The notes beneath the pieces are model-generated. The model ran no database searches. It was given only the letters and a program-made list of their open reading frames with translations, and was not told the DNA's origin. Positions 1 to 11,918 of a DNA stretch of 49,180 nt are shown piece after piece; position 1 is the first letter of the stretch; the number at the start of each line of letters is the position of its first letter. This DNA is from Hallella seregens ATCC 51272 (GTDB taxonomy: Bacteria; Bacteroidota; Bacteroidia; Bacteroidales; Bacteroidaceae), in contig NZ_JADU01000026.1 in NCBI RefSeq assembly GCF_000518545.1, forward strand, positions 1 to 49,180, given 5' to 3'. The position numbers were made by a program, and so were the translations under genes.

Positions 1-2
1 TG

Positions 3-53
3 TCCAAGGTGGACTATCTGGCCGGGGCAGGGAAGCCGGGCGGCGTAAAATAG
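3..53 (+). CDS. possible 3' end of an unidentified gene
   Basis: A short open frame enters from the left edge and ends at TAG 51-53. It would encode the tail SKVDYLAGAGKPGGVK. Codon choice (aag, gtg, gac, ctg, gcc) resembles the real genes here, and a strong hairpin terminator follows at 93-130, as expected after a gene end. Only 16 residues are visible, so no family can be assigned, and the frame could be chance. Confidence 0.35.
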   Translation, partial: SKVDYLAGAGKPGGVK

Positions 54-92
54 GATATGCTCAATATCATGTTTTTATAATATCTCTTTTGG

Positions 93-130
93 CGCGGGCT
101 GTGTCGTGAGACACGGCCCGCGATTCTTTT
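93..130. terminator. hairpin terminator, 13-bp stem
   Basis: Bases 93-105 pair with 110-122 (13 pairs, one of them G-T) around a GTGA loop. The plus strand continues into ATTCTTTT. The other side has AAAAG before the stem, so it could also stop minus-strand transcription. It probably ends the gene entering from the left. Confidence 0.85.
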
Positions 131-509
131 AGACAGAACAAGATATTGAGTATATGGCTGTGCAGTGGGGGGTAGACATAACAACATATTTGAACATATG
201 GCTACGCGATGGAAAAGGGGGCACGCGGATTCCATGCTGGATGATTTCTCACAGATTGCACGGATTTCACAGATGCTGCGCGGAGAGTGCGACATTGGGT
301 TTTAGCGTAGGGCCTGGCTCCGTGCCGACCCGTATGCCCGTCAGGGCATTCAAGTCCTGTTATCTGTCCCTGCCCCTGCCACATTCTCCCGTAACGTTTG
401 TTCCAAACGGTTCGGGCCGGCACAAAGGCCGACCCGAACAGAGATGCTACAAATTGTCTGTATTTCTATAAAGACGATACAAGGGTGACTCCTTTTGGAA
501 TATATCGCG
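131..509. other. non-coding gap with serial hairpins
   Basis: No convincing gene lies here. Three hairpins are visible: 334-339/344-349 (6 bp, GTCA loop), 395-400/404-409 (6 bp, TTC loop) and 410-421/428-439 (11 of 12 pairs, 6-base loop). The last two abut each other. They lie downstream of the clpC stop on the minus strand and may serve as its termination or processing region, although no clear T-run follows. Bases 246-274 hold a short quasi-repeat of the kind CACAGATT/CACGGATT/CACAGATG. Confidence 0.5.
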
Positions 510-3032
<2,523 letters not shown>

Positions 3033-3095
3033 ATATCTTCTCCTTTTACCTTTTTGTTTATTCTGAATCGTAAAGCTATCCTGCAATCATTGTGC

Positions 3096-3103
3096 CAAAG
3101 TTG
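3096..3103 (-). promoter_or_regulatory. possible clpC -7 box (imperfect)
   Basis: On the minus strand CAACTTTG lies 64 bases upstream of the clpC start. It matches the Bacteroidota -7 consensus TAnnTTTG except at the first base. No clear -33 TTTG is seen, so support is weak. Confidence 0.3.
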
Positions 3104-3173
3104 GGAGCCGTGCGTGCTTTAACGGTTTCCACCTTATTACATATGTGCTCACCGGCTGGAGTCTCCGCCCGGA

Positions 3174-6134
3174 TTACAGGCCACAGATGCTGTTGTAAGG
3201 GCAGTTGATGCAACGCTTTCCGTCTGCAGTGGGGTTGAAAGGAACGGCCGGGTTGAAGATTTCGGCCACGAGCGTGCGCAGGGCTGCCATAAATTCATCG
3301 TACTTCGTGTCGATGTCGGTCACCGCTTCGCGCTTTCCTTTGGGCGGGGCCAAGGTCAGCGTGGGGTCGTAGTCCTCGGTGGCCGACTGCCGGATGAAGA
3401 AAAGAGCCGGAGCCACGGCCAGCCCCTCGGGATTCACCTGGGGTTGCACCTCGGTGCCGTGACGGATGATTCCGGCGTAGAGAAACGCCTGCAGATAATA
3501 AGTTGAATGCTTCGTGTCTACGTTCTTGGGATTGAATATCTCCTCTATATTGCCTGGGCGGGCGCTGAGAGGACTGCCCGTCTTGTAGTCCACCACGCGG
3601 ATGACGCTCTGCCCTTGGCGCGTGATGCGGTCGAGCCGGTCTATCTGCCCGCCGATGTCGACGGTGTGGGACCGTCCGTTTACGGTGAATGTCAGTTTGT
3701 CATGGAAGCTCTGTTCCAATGCCAAGATGTCAAACGGGGCCAGCTGTCTGTCGAGTGCCAATAGCCGCTCCACATAGAGTTGGATCACTTTTTTGTTGAG
3801 CCTTTGCAGTCCGTTGTACTGCATGCGCGGGCCCGCATCGTCGTTGTTGAGCAGCACATTGCGGAAAGCACGGTCGATGAGTGCGTCGAGTTGCGTCTTG
3901 TCTTTGAGCAGACGTGCGATGCCCTCGGCCGTGACTTGCTGCCGACAGTCGTGCGAAAGGTGGAGGTGCACAAGCTCGGCCGCCCGATGGAAGATGTTGC
4001 CAAAGGTCACGTTGTCTATCTCATCTTCCTTGTTGGCCGCGTCCTCACGCAGCCGGCACACCGAACTATAGTAGAACTGTAAGGGGCAGCGCAGGTATCG
4101 GCTGATGGCCGATGGCGAGAGGTTGGGGATGCCCAAAAGCCGCTCCTGCACCTCGTTGGTCTTCTCAATGGGCCGTCTCTGAATGAGCGTGGCCTGCTGC
4201 CCGGAGAGCAACGTGCCGTAGCGGATGCGGTGACGCTGGTGGTTTTCCACCATGAGCTGCAGCATGAACCGGCTCATTTCGCCCTTGTGTCCATCGTCCG
4301 TGGAGTTGTTGTAGGCCAGTGTAATGTCTCCGGCACGCTGAAGCAAGGCGTAGAAGTAATAGGCATAGATGGAAACCTTGTTCTCCACGGTGGTGAGCTC
4401 GTAACCGGCGCGGAGCGAGTGGGGGATGAAGGAAGCATCGTTGACGCTTTTGGGCAGGTTGCCCTCGTTGCATGAGAGCAGCAGCACATGGTCGAAGTCG
4501 AGGTTGCGCGTTTCGAGCACGCCCATCACCTGGATGCCCAGCAACGGCTCGCCGTGAAAGGGAATGGTGGTGGACTGCACCACCTGGCTCATGAGCCGTT
4601 GCAGGATGGAGAGGCTCACCAGCTGCCGGCCGCTCTTGGGATCCACACCGGCTGCCGCGGGAGCGGTGTCGGCCGCAACGGGAATCATGATGCTGTCGAG
4701 ACGGTTGACGAGTGTGTACATGCGGAAAATGGCCTCGTGCATCAGCGGATCGTCGGTGTCGCGCGAGTGAATACCCACCCGTTTCAGCAAGCCCGCCACC
4801 CAGCCCAGCAGGGGCAGACGGCCGTCGGTGGGCTGCAATGTGGTGAAGAGTTCGCCCAAGGCCTCGCAGTAGCCCTCGGTGAGCTGGCGGCGGCTGGGGA
4901 AGTGGAGGTTGTGGGCGGCAAGGTGCTGGAGCAATGCGGAGCAGTCGGCCGAAATGTATTTGGCATAGGGATGGCGCAGCACTTGGGCCACCTGCCGCAG
5001 TCGGTAGTTGTCCGAGTGGTCGGTATGGCCATGGAGCTGAAGATCGATGAGGGCATTGACCAGCGTACCCACCGGCGACGAAGCCAGCGGATAGCCCGTG
5101 GTGATGTTCACGTCTTTCACCTCATCGGGCAGACAGTGAACCACTGTCTCCAGCAGATTCTCGTTGCCCAGCACGATGACCGTGCGGCTACCGTCGGCAA
5201 TGCGCCCGTTCTGACGGAGCCATTCAGCCACGTAGCGGGCCTGAATATTCTCCGTGGGCGCAGAGATATAAGCAATGTCTTTGGGCACGGACATGGCCGT
5301 ATAGATCTCATCGTGCGACAGACCGGCCGAGATTCGTTGCGGCGAAAGCTCGTTGGGAAACTTGTCGAGGTTGGCCGCGATATGGCGGCCGGCCTCGTGG
5401 TTGTCCCGGACAAAGGCCTCATCGTAGTCCCAGTAGAACTCGGCGCGACCCTCTTCCTTGAGCCGGCGGAAGAGCCGTTGCTCCACCTTTTGCAGCAGGT
5501 TGAAGCCCACAAAGATGTAGTGCCGGTAGTGGAAGTCGATGTCGCGGCTCTGCACCACACGGCGGTAGAGCATGCCCTCGTAGGCCAGCCCGTCGGCCTC
5601 GAGGCTTTGGCGGTAGCGATGGTAGATGGTACCAAGGTGACGCCAGACGTCGTTGAAGCGTTGTTGCATCTCGGTGTCGTCCATCACCTTGCCGAAGAAG
5701 TCTTCGAGACTCTGCCGTTGGGCTTCGGTCAAGAACGAGAAATCCTTGAGCTCCTGCCAGGCTTCGAGATTGATAAAGAGCTTGTCGGCATCGGCCATGT
5801 TCTTGTCGAGGTCGTCGAAGTCGGCCAGCAGCAGCTGGCCCCATGAGTAAAAATGGTCGAGCGACTCGCAGGAATCGGTGACCTCGCAGAACACATTGTA
5901 GAGACGAAAGACGAGCTGGATGGGGTCGGGCACCTGAAGCTCGGAGTGGCGGCGGAAGAGATCGCTGATGGCGATATAGGCCGGACTCCACAGGGGCTTG
6001 CCCACTTCGTCGCAGAGTGCCTGGTTGAAAAAGAGCGAGGCACGCTTGTTCGGGAAGACGACGGCCACGTCGTTCAGACCCTCGGGGTGCTTGGCCAGCA
6101 TGTCGCGGGCAACATATTGGAGAAAGGAGTTCAT
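3174..6134 (-). CDS. addB: AddB-type PD-(D/E)XK nuclease subunit
   Basis: Second subunit of a RecBCD/AddAB-type break-resection enzyme, 986 residues. The N-terminal part is helicase-like (VAVVFPNKRAS) but lacks a standard Walker A loop. The C-terminal third is a RecB-family nuclease with GQIDRLDRI and VVDYKTG (near residue 845). One cysteine in RYLRCPLQFYY (near 681) plus the terminal CINCPYNSIC form the four-cysteine pattern that holds an iron-sulphur cluster in AddB nucleases. The start at 6134 is chosen because it gives an ATGA overlap with the stop of the upstream addA, implying coupled translation; an upstream in-frame start would intrude 25 codons into addA. Family assignment is firm; the exact symbol follows the AddAB naming. 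Confidence 0.9.
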   Translation of the reverse strand: MNSFLQYVARDMLAKHPEGLNDVAVVFPNKRASLFFNQALCDEVGKPLWSPAYIAISDLFRRHSELQVPDPIQLVFRLYNVFCEVTDSCESLDHFYSWGQLLLADFDDLDKNMADADKLFINLEAWQELKDFSFLTEAQRQSLEDFFGKVMDDTEMQQRFNDVWRHLGTIYHRYRQSLEADGLAYEGMLYRRVVQSRDIDFHYRHYIFVGFNLLQKVEQRLFRRLKEEGRAEFYWDYDEAFVRDNHEAGRHIAANLDKFPNELSPQRISAGLSHDEIYTAMSVPKDIAYISAPTENIQARYVAEWLRQNGRIADGSRTVIVLGNENLLETVVHCLPDEVKDVNITTGYPLASSPVGTLVNALIDLQLHGHTDHSDNYRLRQVAQVLRHPYAKYISADCSALLQHLAAHNLHFPSRRQLTEGYCEALGELFTTLQPTDGRLPLLGWVAGLLKRVGIHSRDTDDPLMHEAIFRMYTLVNRLDSIMIPVAADTAPAAAGVDPKSGRQLVSLSILQRLMSQVVQSTTIPFHGEPLLGIQVMGVLETRNLDFDHVLLLSCNEGNLPKSVNDASFIPHSLRAGYELTTVENKVSIYAYYFYALLQRAGDITLAYNNSTDDGHKGEMSRFMLQLMVENHQRHRIRYGTLLSGQQATLIQRRPIEKTNEVQERLLGIPNLSPSAISRYLRCPLQFYYSSVCRLREDAANKEDEIDNVTFGNIFHRAAELVHLHLSHDCRQQVTAEGIARLLKDKTQLDALIDRAFRNVLLNNDDAGPRMQYNGLQRLNKKVIQLYVERLLALDRQLAPFDILALEQSFHDKLTFTVNGRSHTVDIGGQIDRLDRITRQGQSVIRVVDYKTGSPLSARPGNIEEIFNPKNVDTKHSTYYLQAFLYAGIIRHGTEVQPQVNPEGLAVAPALFFIRQSATEDYDPTLTLAPPKGKREAVTDIDTKYDEFMAALRTLVAEIFNPAVPFNPTADGKRCINCPYNSICGL

Positions 6135-9100
6135 GCCGGATCGATGTTGGATGGTGGGAAAAGGTTGGCCTCGGACACGGGTACTACGCGGTTGGGACGG
6201 ATATACCAAAGGCAGCCGCTCACCCGCGGGTAGCCCATGTCGCGCAACAACTGCATGTAGCGGCGCACTTGGGCGTGGTGGGCATCACGTTCGGCTCCGG
6301 TCTTGAAGTCGATGACGATGAGCTGCCGCCCGTCGTAGATGACGCGGTCCGGGCGTTGCTCCCTGACCTGCCCCGAAGCGGGGTCGTGGGAGAGGATGGT
6401 GCACTCGTTGAGAACCTGCCAGTGAGGCGCAAACCATGCCGCCACCTGAGGCGACTGCAACCGGGCGTCGATGATGCGATGAAGCTCTTCGCGGCTCATG
6501 GTCTGGCCGTAAAGCACGCCGTCGAACTCCAGCCGGTCAATGGCGCGGGGCACGTCGTCGATGTTGCGGATGGAGGCAAAGAGACTGTGAAGAACGTTTC
6601 CTGTCTGGATGTATTCGCGTCGTTGCTCCTGCGTTTGCAGCTCGTCGTCGGGGGTGATGAAGTCCTGACTGCCACTGCTCTGGCGGAAAGATGCCTTGAC
6701 ATCATAGTTGCGGATGTGCATGGCAATGCCCTCCTCGGTCTGGCTGAAGACGTTGAGCGTCTCGCGTTTCTGCCGCTCCACCGAGGGGCAGAGCGTGCCC
6801 AGGCGAAAGGTGGTGATGCCGTCGGCATCCTCTTCGACCGTATGGTCGGGCAGCATGCCGCCGAATCCTCCTCCGATGACCTGCCCGATGAGGGCCGAAG
6901 GATACTGGGCATCGTCCTTGCGCCCAATGACAAAGAGGTTGCGTTCGGCCCTGGTGAAGGCTACGTAGAGCACATTCAGGTTGTCGGTGAGGTTTTTCAG
7001 GTGTTCGCTCTGATACTCCGTGGCATAAATGGAAGCCTGGAGCCGGCCGGCCGACAGGTTGACGGGCACCACGGGCAGGTCGTTGTAGGGAGCTGTCGCG
7101 GGCGACACCCACAGAACGTCGGTGCTCTTCTCTATCTCCCAGTCGCAGTAGGGGAGGATGACATGGTCGAACTCAAGCCCCTTGCTTTTGTGTACGGTGA
7201 GCAGCCGAATGCCATCCACATCGTCGCTGTGGATGGACTTGGACGAGATGACGCTTTCCCATTCTTCGACAAATTCCTCGATGCCGGCGATGCGGTTCTG
7301 CACGAAAGCCGAGAGCTGATCGAAGAAGGCGCACATGTAGGCACTCTGGCCCGTGAGCCGGTGAAGGCCGAATATGCGGTAGAGCTGTTCGGCCAGGTCG
7401 ACGAGTGGGGTGGTAAGCAGTTCGGTCCAGCGGTCGAGCAGCTCTGCGGGGAGCAGGGCACGCAGGTCGTCGCGGCCGACAAAGAGGTGGGTATCGGTGG
7501 CTTCTGCCTCGCCGTTGCATATCTTGCGGTAGGTCTTGACCAGTGCTGCCGTGGCGAGACGGTCGTCGGGATGGCCCAGCAAGTGCATGGCCCTGACCAC
7601 AGTGCATACGGCCAGCGACGCATCCAATCGGAAAGCCTCGTCGGAGACCATGCTGGCCATTGTCTCCTCTCCACGGACAGAAAGCGGGTTCTGCTGGAAG
7701 TGGTTGGCCAGGAGTTGGATGTGCTTGTTCTTGCGCACAAGGATGGCAATGCGGCGCGACGGGATGCCCGAGGAGAGCAGATATTCCAGCGTGCGTTTCA
7801 CCTCAAGCACCATGTTCTCCTCATAATCGGTCTTGGGCAGCAGCCGGATGGTAACCGAACCGGCCACGGACTCGGGCTCCTGCTGATGGCCGGGCGACAC
7901 TTGCTGTGCCACATCGGCGTAGGCCCGGCGAATGTCCTCGGCCTCCTGGAGTAGGGATGTGGCCGCGCCGTGCTGCTCGAGGCCGGCCAAAGCCTCGTCG
8001 GCAGTGGCCTGGGCGGCGGCCCGGAAAAAGGCATTGTTGAAGCGGATGATGTTGCGTTTGGAGCGGTAGTTGGTGTCGAGCGTCCGGATGCGGATGCGGG
8101 AGTCGCGCTCGGGCGACAGCTGTTGGAGCAGCCGCCAGTCGCCGTTGCGCCAGCGGTAGATGCTCTGCTTGACGTCGCCCACGATGAGCGAGCCGTTGTT
8201 GTGGGCCAGACAGTCGTCGAGCAACACCTTGAAGTTGGCCCATTGAATGGTGCTTGTGTCCTGAAACTCGTCGATCATGATGTAGCGCAGGTGGCTGCCC
8301 GTGCGTTCATAGATGAATGGCGAGTCCTGATGGTCGATGAGATCGGAGAGCAGTTTCTGCGTGTTGCTCAGCGGATAGTTGTTGTTTTCGGTGTTGATGC
8401 GGCTCACCTCTTCCTCGATGCGCCCCAGCAACCGCAGCTCGTTGAGGTTTTTCAGTGTCAGGTCTACGGAGTTTACCACAATGCTCTGCCGCTTGCGCTC
8501 CTCCTCGGCCCGGGCCAGCAACGGGCCCACCAAGCCGACGATGATTTGCGCCTCGGGCGTTCCGGCGTCGGCTTTCCTGACCAGCGCGGTGTGGTCGAGA
8601 ATGCCCTGTGCCACATAGGAGTTGGGTATCTTGTCGTCGATAAACTGTCCCTTGGCCAGTTTGGCAAAGTAGCCGGGAGCGTTTCTGCCGCCTTGGTAGA
8701 AGTTGCCGTCGCACAGTCCGTGGCGGTTCACGATGTCCTGGTATTCCGAGGCAAGGCCGGCCATGGTCTTGACGGCCGTCGCTTTCAGAGCGTGGAGACG
8801 GCTGGTGTAGGCCTTGAAAAAGTCGGGCTCGCTCATGATGCGCCGCAAATCCTGCTGGTGGGTCTTGTAGAAGTCCTTGAAAATGTTGCGTCCGAACTCC
8901 TTGATGCGGCCGATGACATTCCAGTTTTTCTCCTCGCTCATCTTCTCTGTCACGAAGTCCATAATCCAGGAAAGCAGGGGGTCGGAGTCGAGCTGGATGT
9001 TCTCGATGATGTGGTCTACTGCCTGGCTCTCCGTCTCCTGGTCGTTGAGCCCTATCTGGAGATTGGCCGTGAGCCCGAGTTCGCGGGCCAGATGTCGCAG

Positions 9101-9463
9101 GATGCTCTGGAAGAAGCTGTCGATGGTCTCTACCCTGAAGTGGTTGTAGTGGTGTATGATGAGCTGCATGGCCTCGTCGGCCCGCCGCCGGATGGCCTCG
9201 TCGGTCATGCGCGGAAAGGCTGCGCGCATCTGCTCCATGTAGTCTTCTGAGTCGGGCAGGGCGTTGGCAATGCCGTAGAGCTGGCCCAAAATGCGGGTCT
9301 TCATCTCTTCCGTGGCCTTGTTGGTAAAGGTAACGGCCAGAATATAACGGTAGTTTTGCGGCTCCCTGACGAGCAGCTTGATGTATTCCACGGCCAGCGT
9401 GAAAGTCTTTCCGCTGCCGGCACTGGCCTTGTAGACGGTGAGTGGAGCCTGGGTCTCTGTCAT
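6131..9463 (-). CDS. addA: AddA/RecB-like UvrD-family helicase-nuclease
   Basis: Motor and nuclease subunit of the recombination enzyme, 1110 residues. Walker A ASAGSGKT is at residues 13-20. The superfamily 1 motif II IDEFQDTSTIQW is near residue 395, followed by GDVKQSIYRWRNGD (motif III region), LTVHKSKGLEFDHV and LYVAFTRAERNL (motif VI). Near the C-terminus, DRVIYDGRQLIVIDFKTG (about 1040-1055) is the RecB-type PD-(D/E)XK nuclease core. It overlaps addB by 4 bases. A TAACTTTG promoter box lies just upstream, giving a leader of only about 15 bases. The pair should process broken DNA ends for RecA loading; Chi specificity cannot be judged. Confidence 0.95.
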   Translation of the reverse strand: MTETQAPLTVYKASAGSGKTFTLAVEYIKLLVREPQNYRYILAVTFTNKATEEMKTRILGQLYGIANALPDSEDYMEQMRAAFPRMTDEAIRRRADEAMQLIIHHYNHFRVETIDSFFQSILRHLARELGLTANLQIGLNDQETESQAVDHIIENIQLDSDPLLSWIMDFVTEKMSEEKNWNVIGRIKEFGRNIFKDFYKTHQQDLRRIMSEPDFFKAYTSRLHALKATAVKTMAGLASEYQDIVNRHGLCDGNFYQGGRNAPGYFAKLAKGQFIDDKIPNSYVAQGILDHTALVRKADAGTPEAQIIVGLVGPLLARAEEERKRQSIVVNSVDLTLKNLNELRLLGRIEEEVSRINTENNNYPLSNTQKLLSDLIDHQDSPFIYERTGSHLRYIMIDEFQDTSTIQWANFKVLLDDCLAHNNGSLIVGDVKQSIYRWRNGDWRLLQQLSPERDSRIRIRTLDTNYRSKRNIIRFNNAFFRAAAQATADEALAGLEQHGAATSLLQEAEDIRRAYADVAQQVSPGHQQEPESVAGSVTIRLLPKTDYEENMVLEVKRTLEYLLSSGIPSRRIAILVRKNKHIQLLANHFQQNPLSVRGEETMASMVSDEAFRLDASLAVCTVVRAMHLLGHPDDRLATAALVKTYRKICNGEAEATDTHLFVGRDDLRALLPAELLDRWTELLTTPLVDLAEQLYRIFGLHRLTGQSAYMCAFFDQLSAFVQNRIAGIEEFVEEWESVISSKSIHSDDVDGIRLLTVHKSKGLEFDHVILPYCDWEIEKSTDVLWVSPATAPYNDLPVVPVNLSAGRLQASIYATEYQSEHLKNLTDNLNVLYVAFTRAERNLFVIGRKDDAQYPSALIGQVIGGGFGGMLPDHTVEEDADGITTFRLGTLCPSVERQKRETLNVFSQTEEGIAMHIRNYDVKASFRQSSGSQDFITPDDELQTQEQRREYIQTGNVLHSLFASIRNIDDVPRAIDRLEFDGVLYGQTMSREELHRIIDARLQSPQVAAWFAPHWQVLNECTILSHDPASGQVREQRPDRVIYDGRQLIVIDFKTGAERDAHHAQVRRYMQLLRDMGYPRVSGCLWYIRPNRVVPVSEANLFPPSNIDPA

Positions 9464-9485
9464 GTTGGAAGATTGATGTGCAAGA

Positions 9486-9493
9486 CAAAGTTA
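9486..9493 (-). promoter_or_regulatory. addAB promoter -7 box TAACTTTG
   Basis: A perfect TAnnTTTG on the minus strand, 22 bases upstream of the addA ATG. A TTG (plus-strand CAA 9514-9516) lies 20 bases further upstream, the expected spacing for the Bacteroidota -33 element. Confidence 0.7.
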
Positions 9494-9601
9494 GGCGTTT
9501 TCGGTGGAATGGCCAAGCAAAGAACGGTCAAAAAGCATGGAACGGAGACATATTTTTGCCATCTTTTTGGGGATATGATGGATGTTTTCGGCTTTTTTGA
9601 G

Positions 9602-9609
9602 TACATTTG
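9602..9609 (+). promoter_or_regulatory. ftsY promoter -7 box TACATTTG
   Basis: Perfect TAnnTTTG consensus 25 bases before the ftsY ATG. A second match, TATTTTTG, is at 9551-9558. The -33 element is not obvious. Confidence 0.65.
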
Positions 9610-9634
9610 CATGCTGATTAGCTAATATGTCACC

Positions 9635-10582
9635 ATGGGATTATTTGGATTATTCAACAGAAAGAAAAAGGAGACGCTCGACCAGGGACTGGAGAAAACC
9701 AAGCAGAACGTATTTACGAAACTCACCCGGGCCATCGCCGGCAAGTCGGAAGTGGACGACGAGGTGCTGGACAATCTGGAAGAAGTGCTCATTACTTCGG
9801 ACGTGGGCGTGGACACCACGCTCAAGATCATCAAGCGCATCGAGGAGCGTGTGGCGCGTGACAAGTATGTCTCGACCGCGGAGCTGAACCAGATTCTCAA
9901 GGAAGAGATAGCCCTGCTGCTCACCGAAAACCACACGGCCGACGGCGACAGCTGGGAGCTTCCGACCGACCACAAGCCCTACGTGATACTGGTAGTGGGC
10001 GTGAACGGCGTGGGCAAGACCACCACAATAGGCAAGCTGGCCTACCAGTTCAAGCAGGCGGGCAAGAAAGTCTACCTGGGCGCGGCCGACACTTTCCGGG
10101 CGGCAGCCGTGGAGCAAATCGCCATCTGGGGCGAGCGCGTGGGCGTGCCCGTCATCAAGCAGCAGATGGGAGCCGACCCTGCCAGCGTGGCTTTCGACAC
10201 ACTGCAGAGCGCCAAGGCCAACGGTGCCGACGTGGTTATCATCGACACCGCCGGCCGACTGCACAACAAAGTGGGCCTGATGAACGAACTGAAGAAGATT
10301 AAGGACGTGATGAAGAAAGTCATCCCGACGGCCCCCGACGAGGTGATGCTGGTGCTCGACGGCAGTACGGGGCAGAACGCTTTCGAGCAGGCCAAGCAGT
10401 TTGCTGCCGTCACACAGATCACGTCGCTGGCCATTACCAAGCTCGACGGCACGGCCAAGGGAGGCGTAGTAATCGGTATTTCCGACCAGTTGAAGGTGCC
10501 GGTGAAGTATATCGGACTGGGAGAAAAGATGGAGGATCTCCAGCTGTTCAACCGCAAGGAGTTCGTGGACTCCCTGTTCTAA
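9635..10582 (+). CDS. ftsY: signal recognition particle receptor FtsY
   Basis: A GTPase that docks SRP-ribosome complexes at the inner membrane for co-translational insertion. At 315 residues it is a short FtsY: it keeps the NG domain and has only a small basic N-terminus (GLFGLFNRKKKE), with no long acidic A domain. GTPase motifs seen: G1 GVNGVGKTTT (about 122-131), DTFRAAAVEQ, G3 DTAGRLHNK and G4 TKLDGTAKGG. First gene of a tight plus-strand operon; rimO begins 4 bases after its stop. The start is preceded by a canonical -7 box rather than a strong ribosome-binding site. Confidence 0.97.
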   Translation: MGLFGLFNRKKKETLDQGLEKTKQNVFTKLTRAIAGKSEVDDEVLDNLEEVLITSDVGVDTTLKIIKRIEERVARDKYVSTAELNQILKEEIALLLTENHTADGDSWELPTDHKPYVILVVGVNGVGKTTTIGKLAYQFKQAGKKVYLGAADTFRAAAVEQIAIWGERVGVPVIKQQMGADPASVAFDTLQSAKANGADVVIIDTAGRLHNKVGLMNELKKIKDVMKKVIPTAPDEVMLVLDGSTGQNAFEQAKQFAAVTQITSLAITKLDGTAKGGVVIGISDQLKVPVKYIGLGEKMEDLQLFNRKEFVDSLF

Positions 10583-10586
10583 AACC

Positions 10587-11918
10587 ATGAAGAAGAACCA
10601 AATAGACATTATAACCATGGGCTGCTCCAAGAATTTGGTGGATTCGGAGCGGCTGATACGCCTGTTTGAAGAGGCCGGCTATCATTGTGTGCACGATGCC
10701 AAGCGGCCGCAGGGAGAGATAGCCGTCATCAATACCTGCGGCTTTATCGAGAGTGCCAAGGAAGAAAGCATCAACACCATACTGGAATTTGTAGAGGCCA
10801 AGAACGAGGGGCGGCTTGGCCAGCTCTTTGTGATGGGCTGCCTTTCGCAGCGTTATCAGGACGAGTTGGAGAAGTCGATTCCCGAGGTAGACAAGTTTTA
10901 CGGCAAGTTCAATTTCAAGCAGCTGTTGCAGGATTTGGGCCCCGCACGGCGCACGGCGGAGGAAATGCAGACTTTCACGGCCAGCCGCAAGCGGGCCGGA
11001 ATGGGCCGCACGCTCACCACGCCGCGCCATTATGCCTATGTGAAGATAGCCGAGGGCTGCGACCGCCACTGTGCCTATTGCGCCATTCCGCTGATTACGG
11101 GCAGGCATGTCTCGCGCAAAATGGAGGATGTGCTGCTGGAAGTGGAGCAGCTTGCAGCCGAGGGAGTGAAAGAGTTTCAGATTATCGAACAGGAACTAAC
11201 CTACTATGGCGTAGACCTTTATGGGAAGCCACGCATCGCGGAACTGGTGAGCCGGATGGCCGACATCAAGGGCGTGAAGTGGATTCGGCTGCACTATGCC
11301 TACCCCAATCAGTTCCCGCTGGAGCTGCTCGACGTGATGCGCGACAAGCCCAACGTGTGCAAATATCTGGACATTGCCCTGCAACACATTTCCGACCACA
11401 TGCTCGAGCGGATGCACCGCCACGTGGGCAAGGCCGAGACACTGGCGTTGCTGGAGAAGATTCGCGCCGCCGTGCCCGGCATTACCCTGCGCACGACGCT
11501 GATGGTGGGCTTTCCCGGCGAGACCGATGAGGACTTCCGCGAGCTGGTCGACTTCGTCCGCGAGGCACGGTTTGAGCGGATGGGGGCCTTTGCCTACTCG
11601 GAAGAGGAGGGCACTTATTCGGCGAAGCATTACGCAGACGACGTTCCCGAAGCGGTGAAGAGCCGGCGGCTGGACGAGCTGATGGCCGTGCAGCAAGAGA
11701 TCAGCGCAGAGATAGAGGCGGCGAAAGTGGGGCAGACTTTCCGCGTGGTCATAGACCGCAAGGAGGGCGACTACTACATCGGCCGCACGGAGGCGTGCTC
11801 GCCGGAGGTGGATCCCGAGGTGCTCATCCCGGCAGAGAAGCGCAGACTGCGCATCGGCAGCTTCTACGATGTAAAGATAACAGACAGTGACGAATTCGAC
11901 TTATACGGTGAAACATGA
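10587..11918 (+). CDS. rimO: ribosomal protein S12 methylthiotransferase RimO
   Basis: A radical-SAM enzyme that adds a methylthio group to a conserved aspartate of ribosomal protein S12. At 443 residues it is full length. The N-terminal UPF0004 domain carries cysteines C13 (MGCSKN), C51 (NTCGF) and C85 (GCLSQR) for the auxiliary iron-sulphur cluster. The radical-SAM triad is C158, C162 and C165 in GCDRHCAYC. A TRAM-like domain closes the protein (VVIDRKEGDYYIGRT onward). The opening IDIITMGCSKNLVDSE is typical of RimO rather than MiaB. Its stop overlaps the next gene's start as ATGA. Confidence 0.96.
   Translation: MKKNQIDIITMGCSKNLVDSERLIRLFEEAGYHCVHDAKRPQGEIAVINTCGFIESAKEESINTILEFVEAKNEGRLGQLFVMGCLSQRYQDELEKSIPEVDKFYGKFNFKQLLQDLGPARRTAEEMQTFTASRKRAGMGRTLTTPRHYAYVKIAEGCDRHCAYCAIPLITGRHVSRKMEDVLLEVEQLAAEGVKEFQIIEQELTYYGVDLYGKPRIAELVSRMADIKGVKWIRLHYAYPNQFPLELLDVMRDKPNVCKYLDIALQHISDHMLERMHRHVGKAETLALLEKIRAAVPGITLRTTLMVGFPGETDEDFRELVDFVREARFERMGAFAYSEEEGTYSAKHYADDVPEAVKSRRLDELMAVQQEISAEIEAAKVGQTFRVVIDRKEGDYYIGRTEACSPEVDPEVLIPAEKRRLRIGSFYDVKITDSDEFDLYGET

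Noticed and set aside
3174..6209. Longer addB start at 6209
   Set aside because: It would overlap addA by about 79 bases and add a basic, non-family N-terminus, whereas ATG 6134 gives the classic ATGA overlap.
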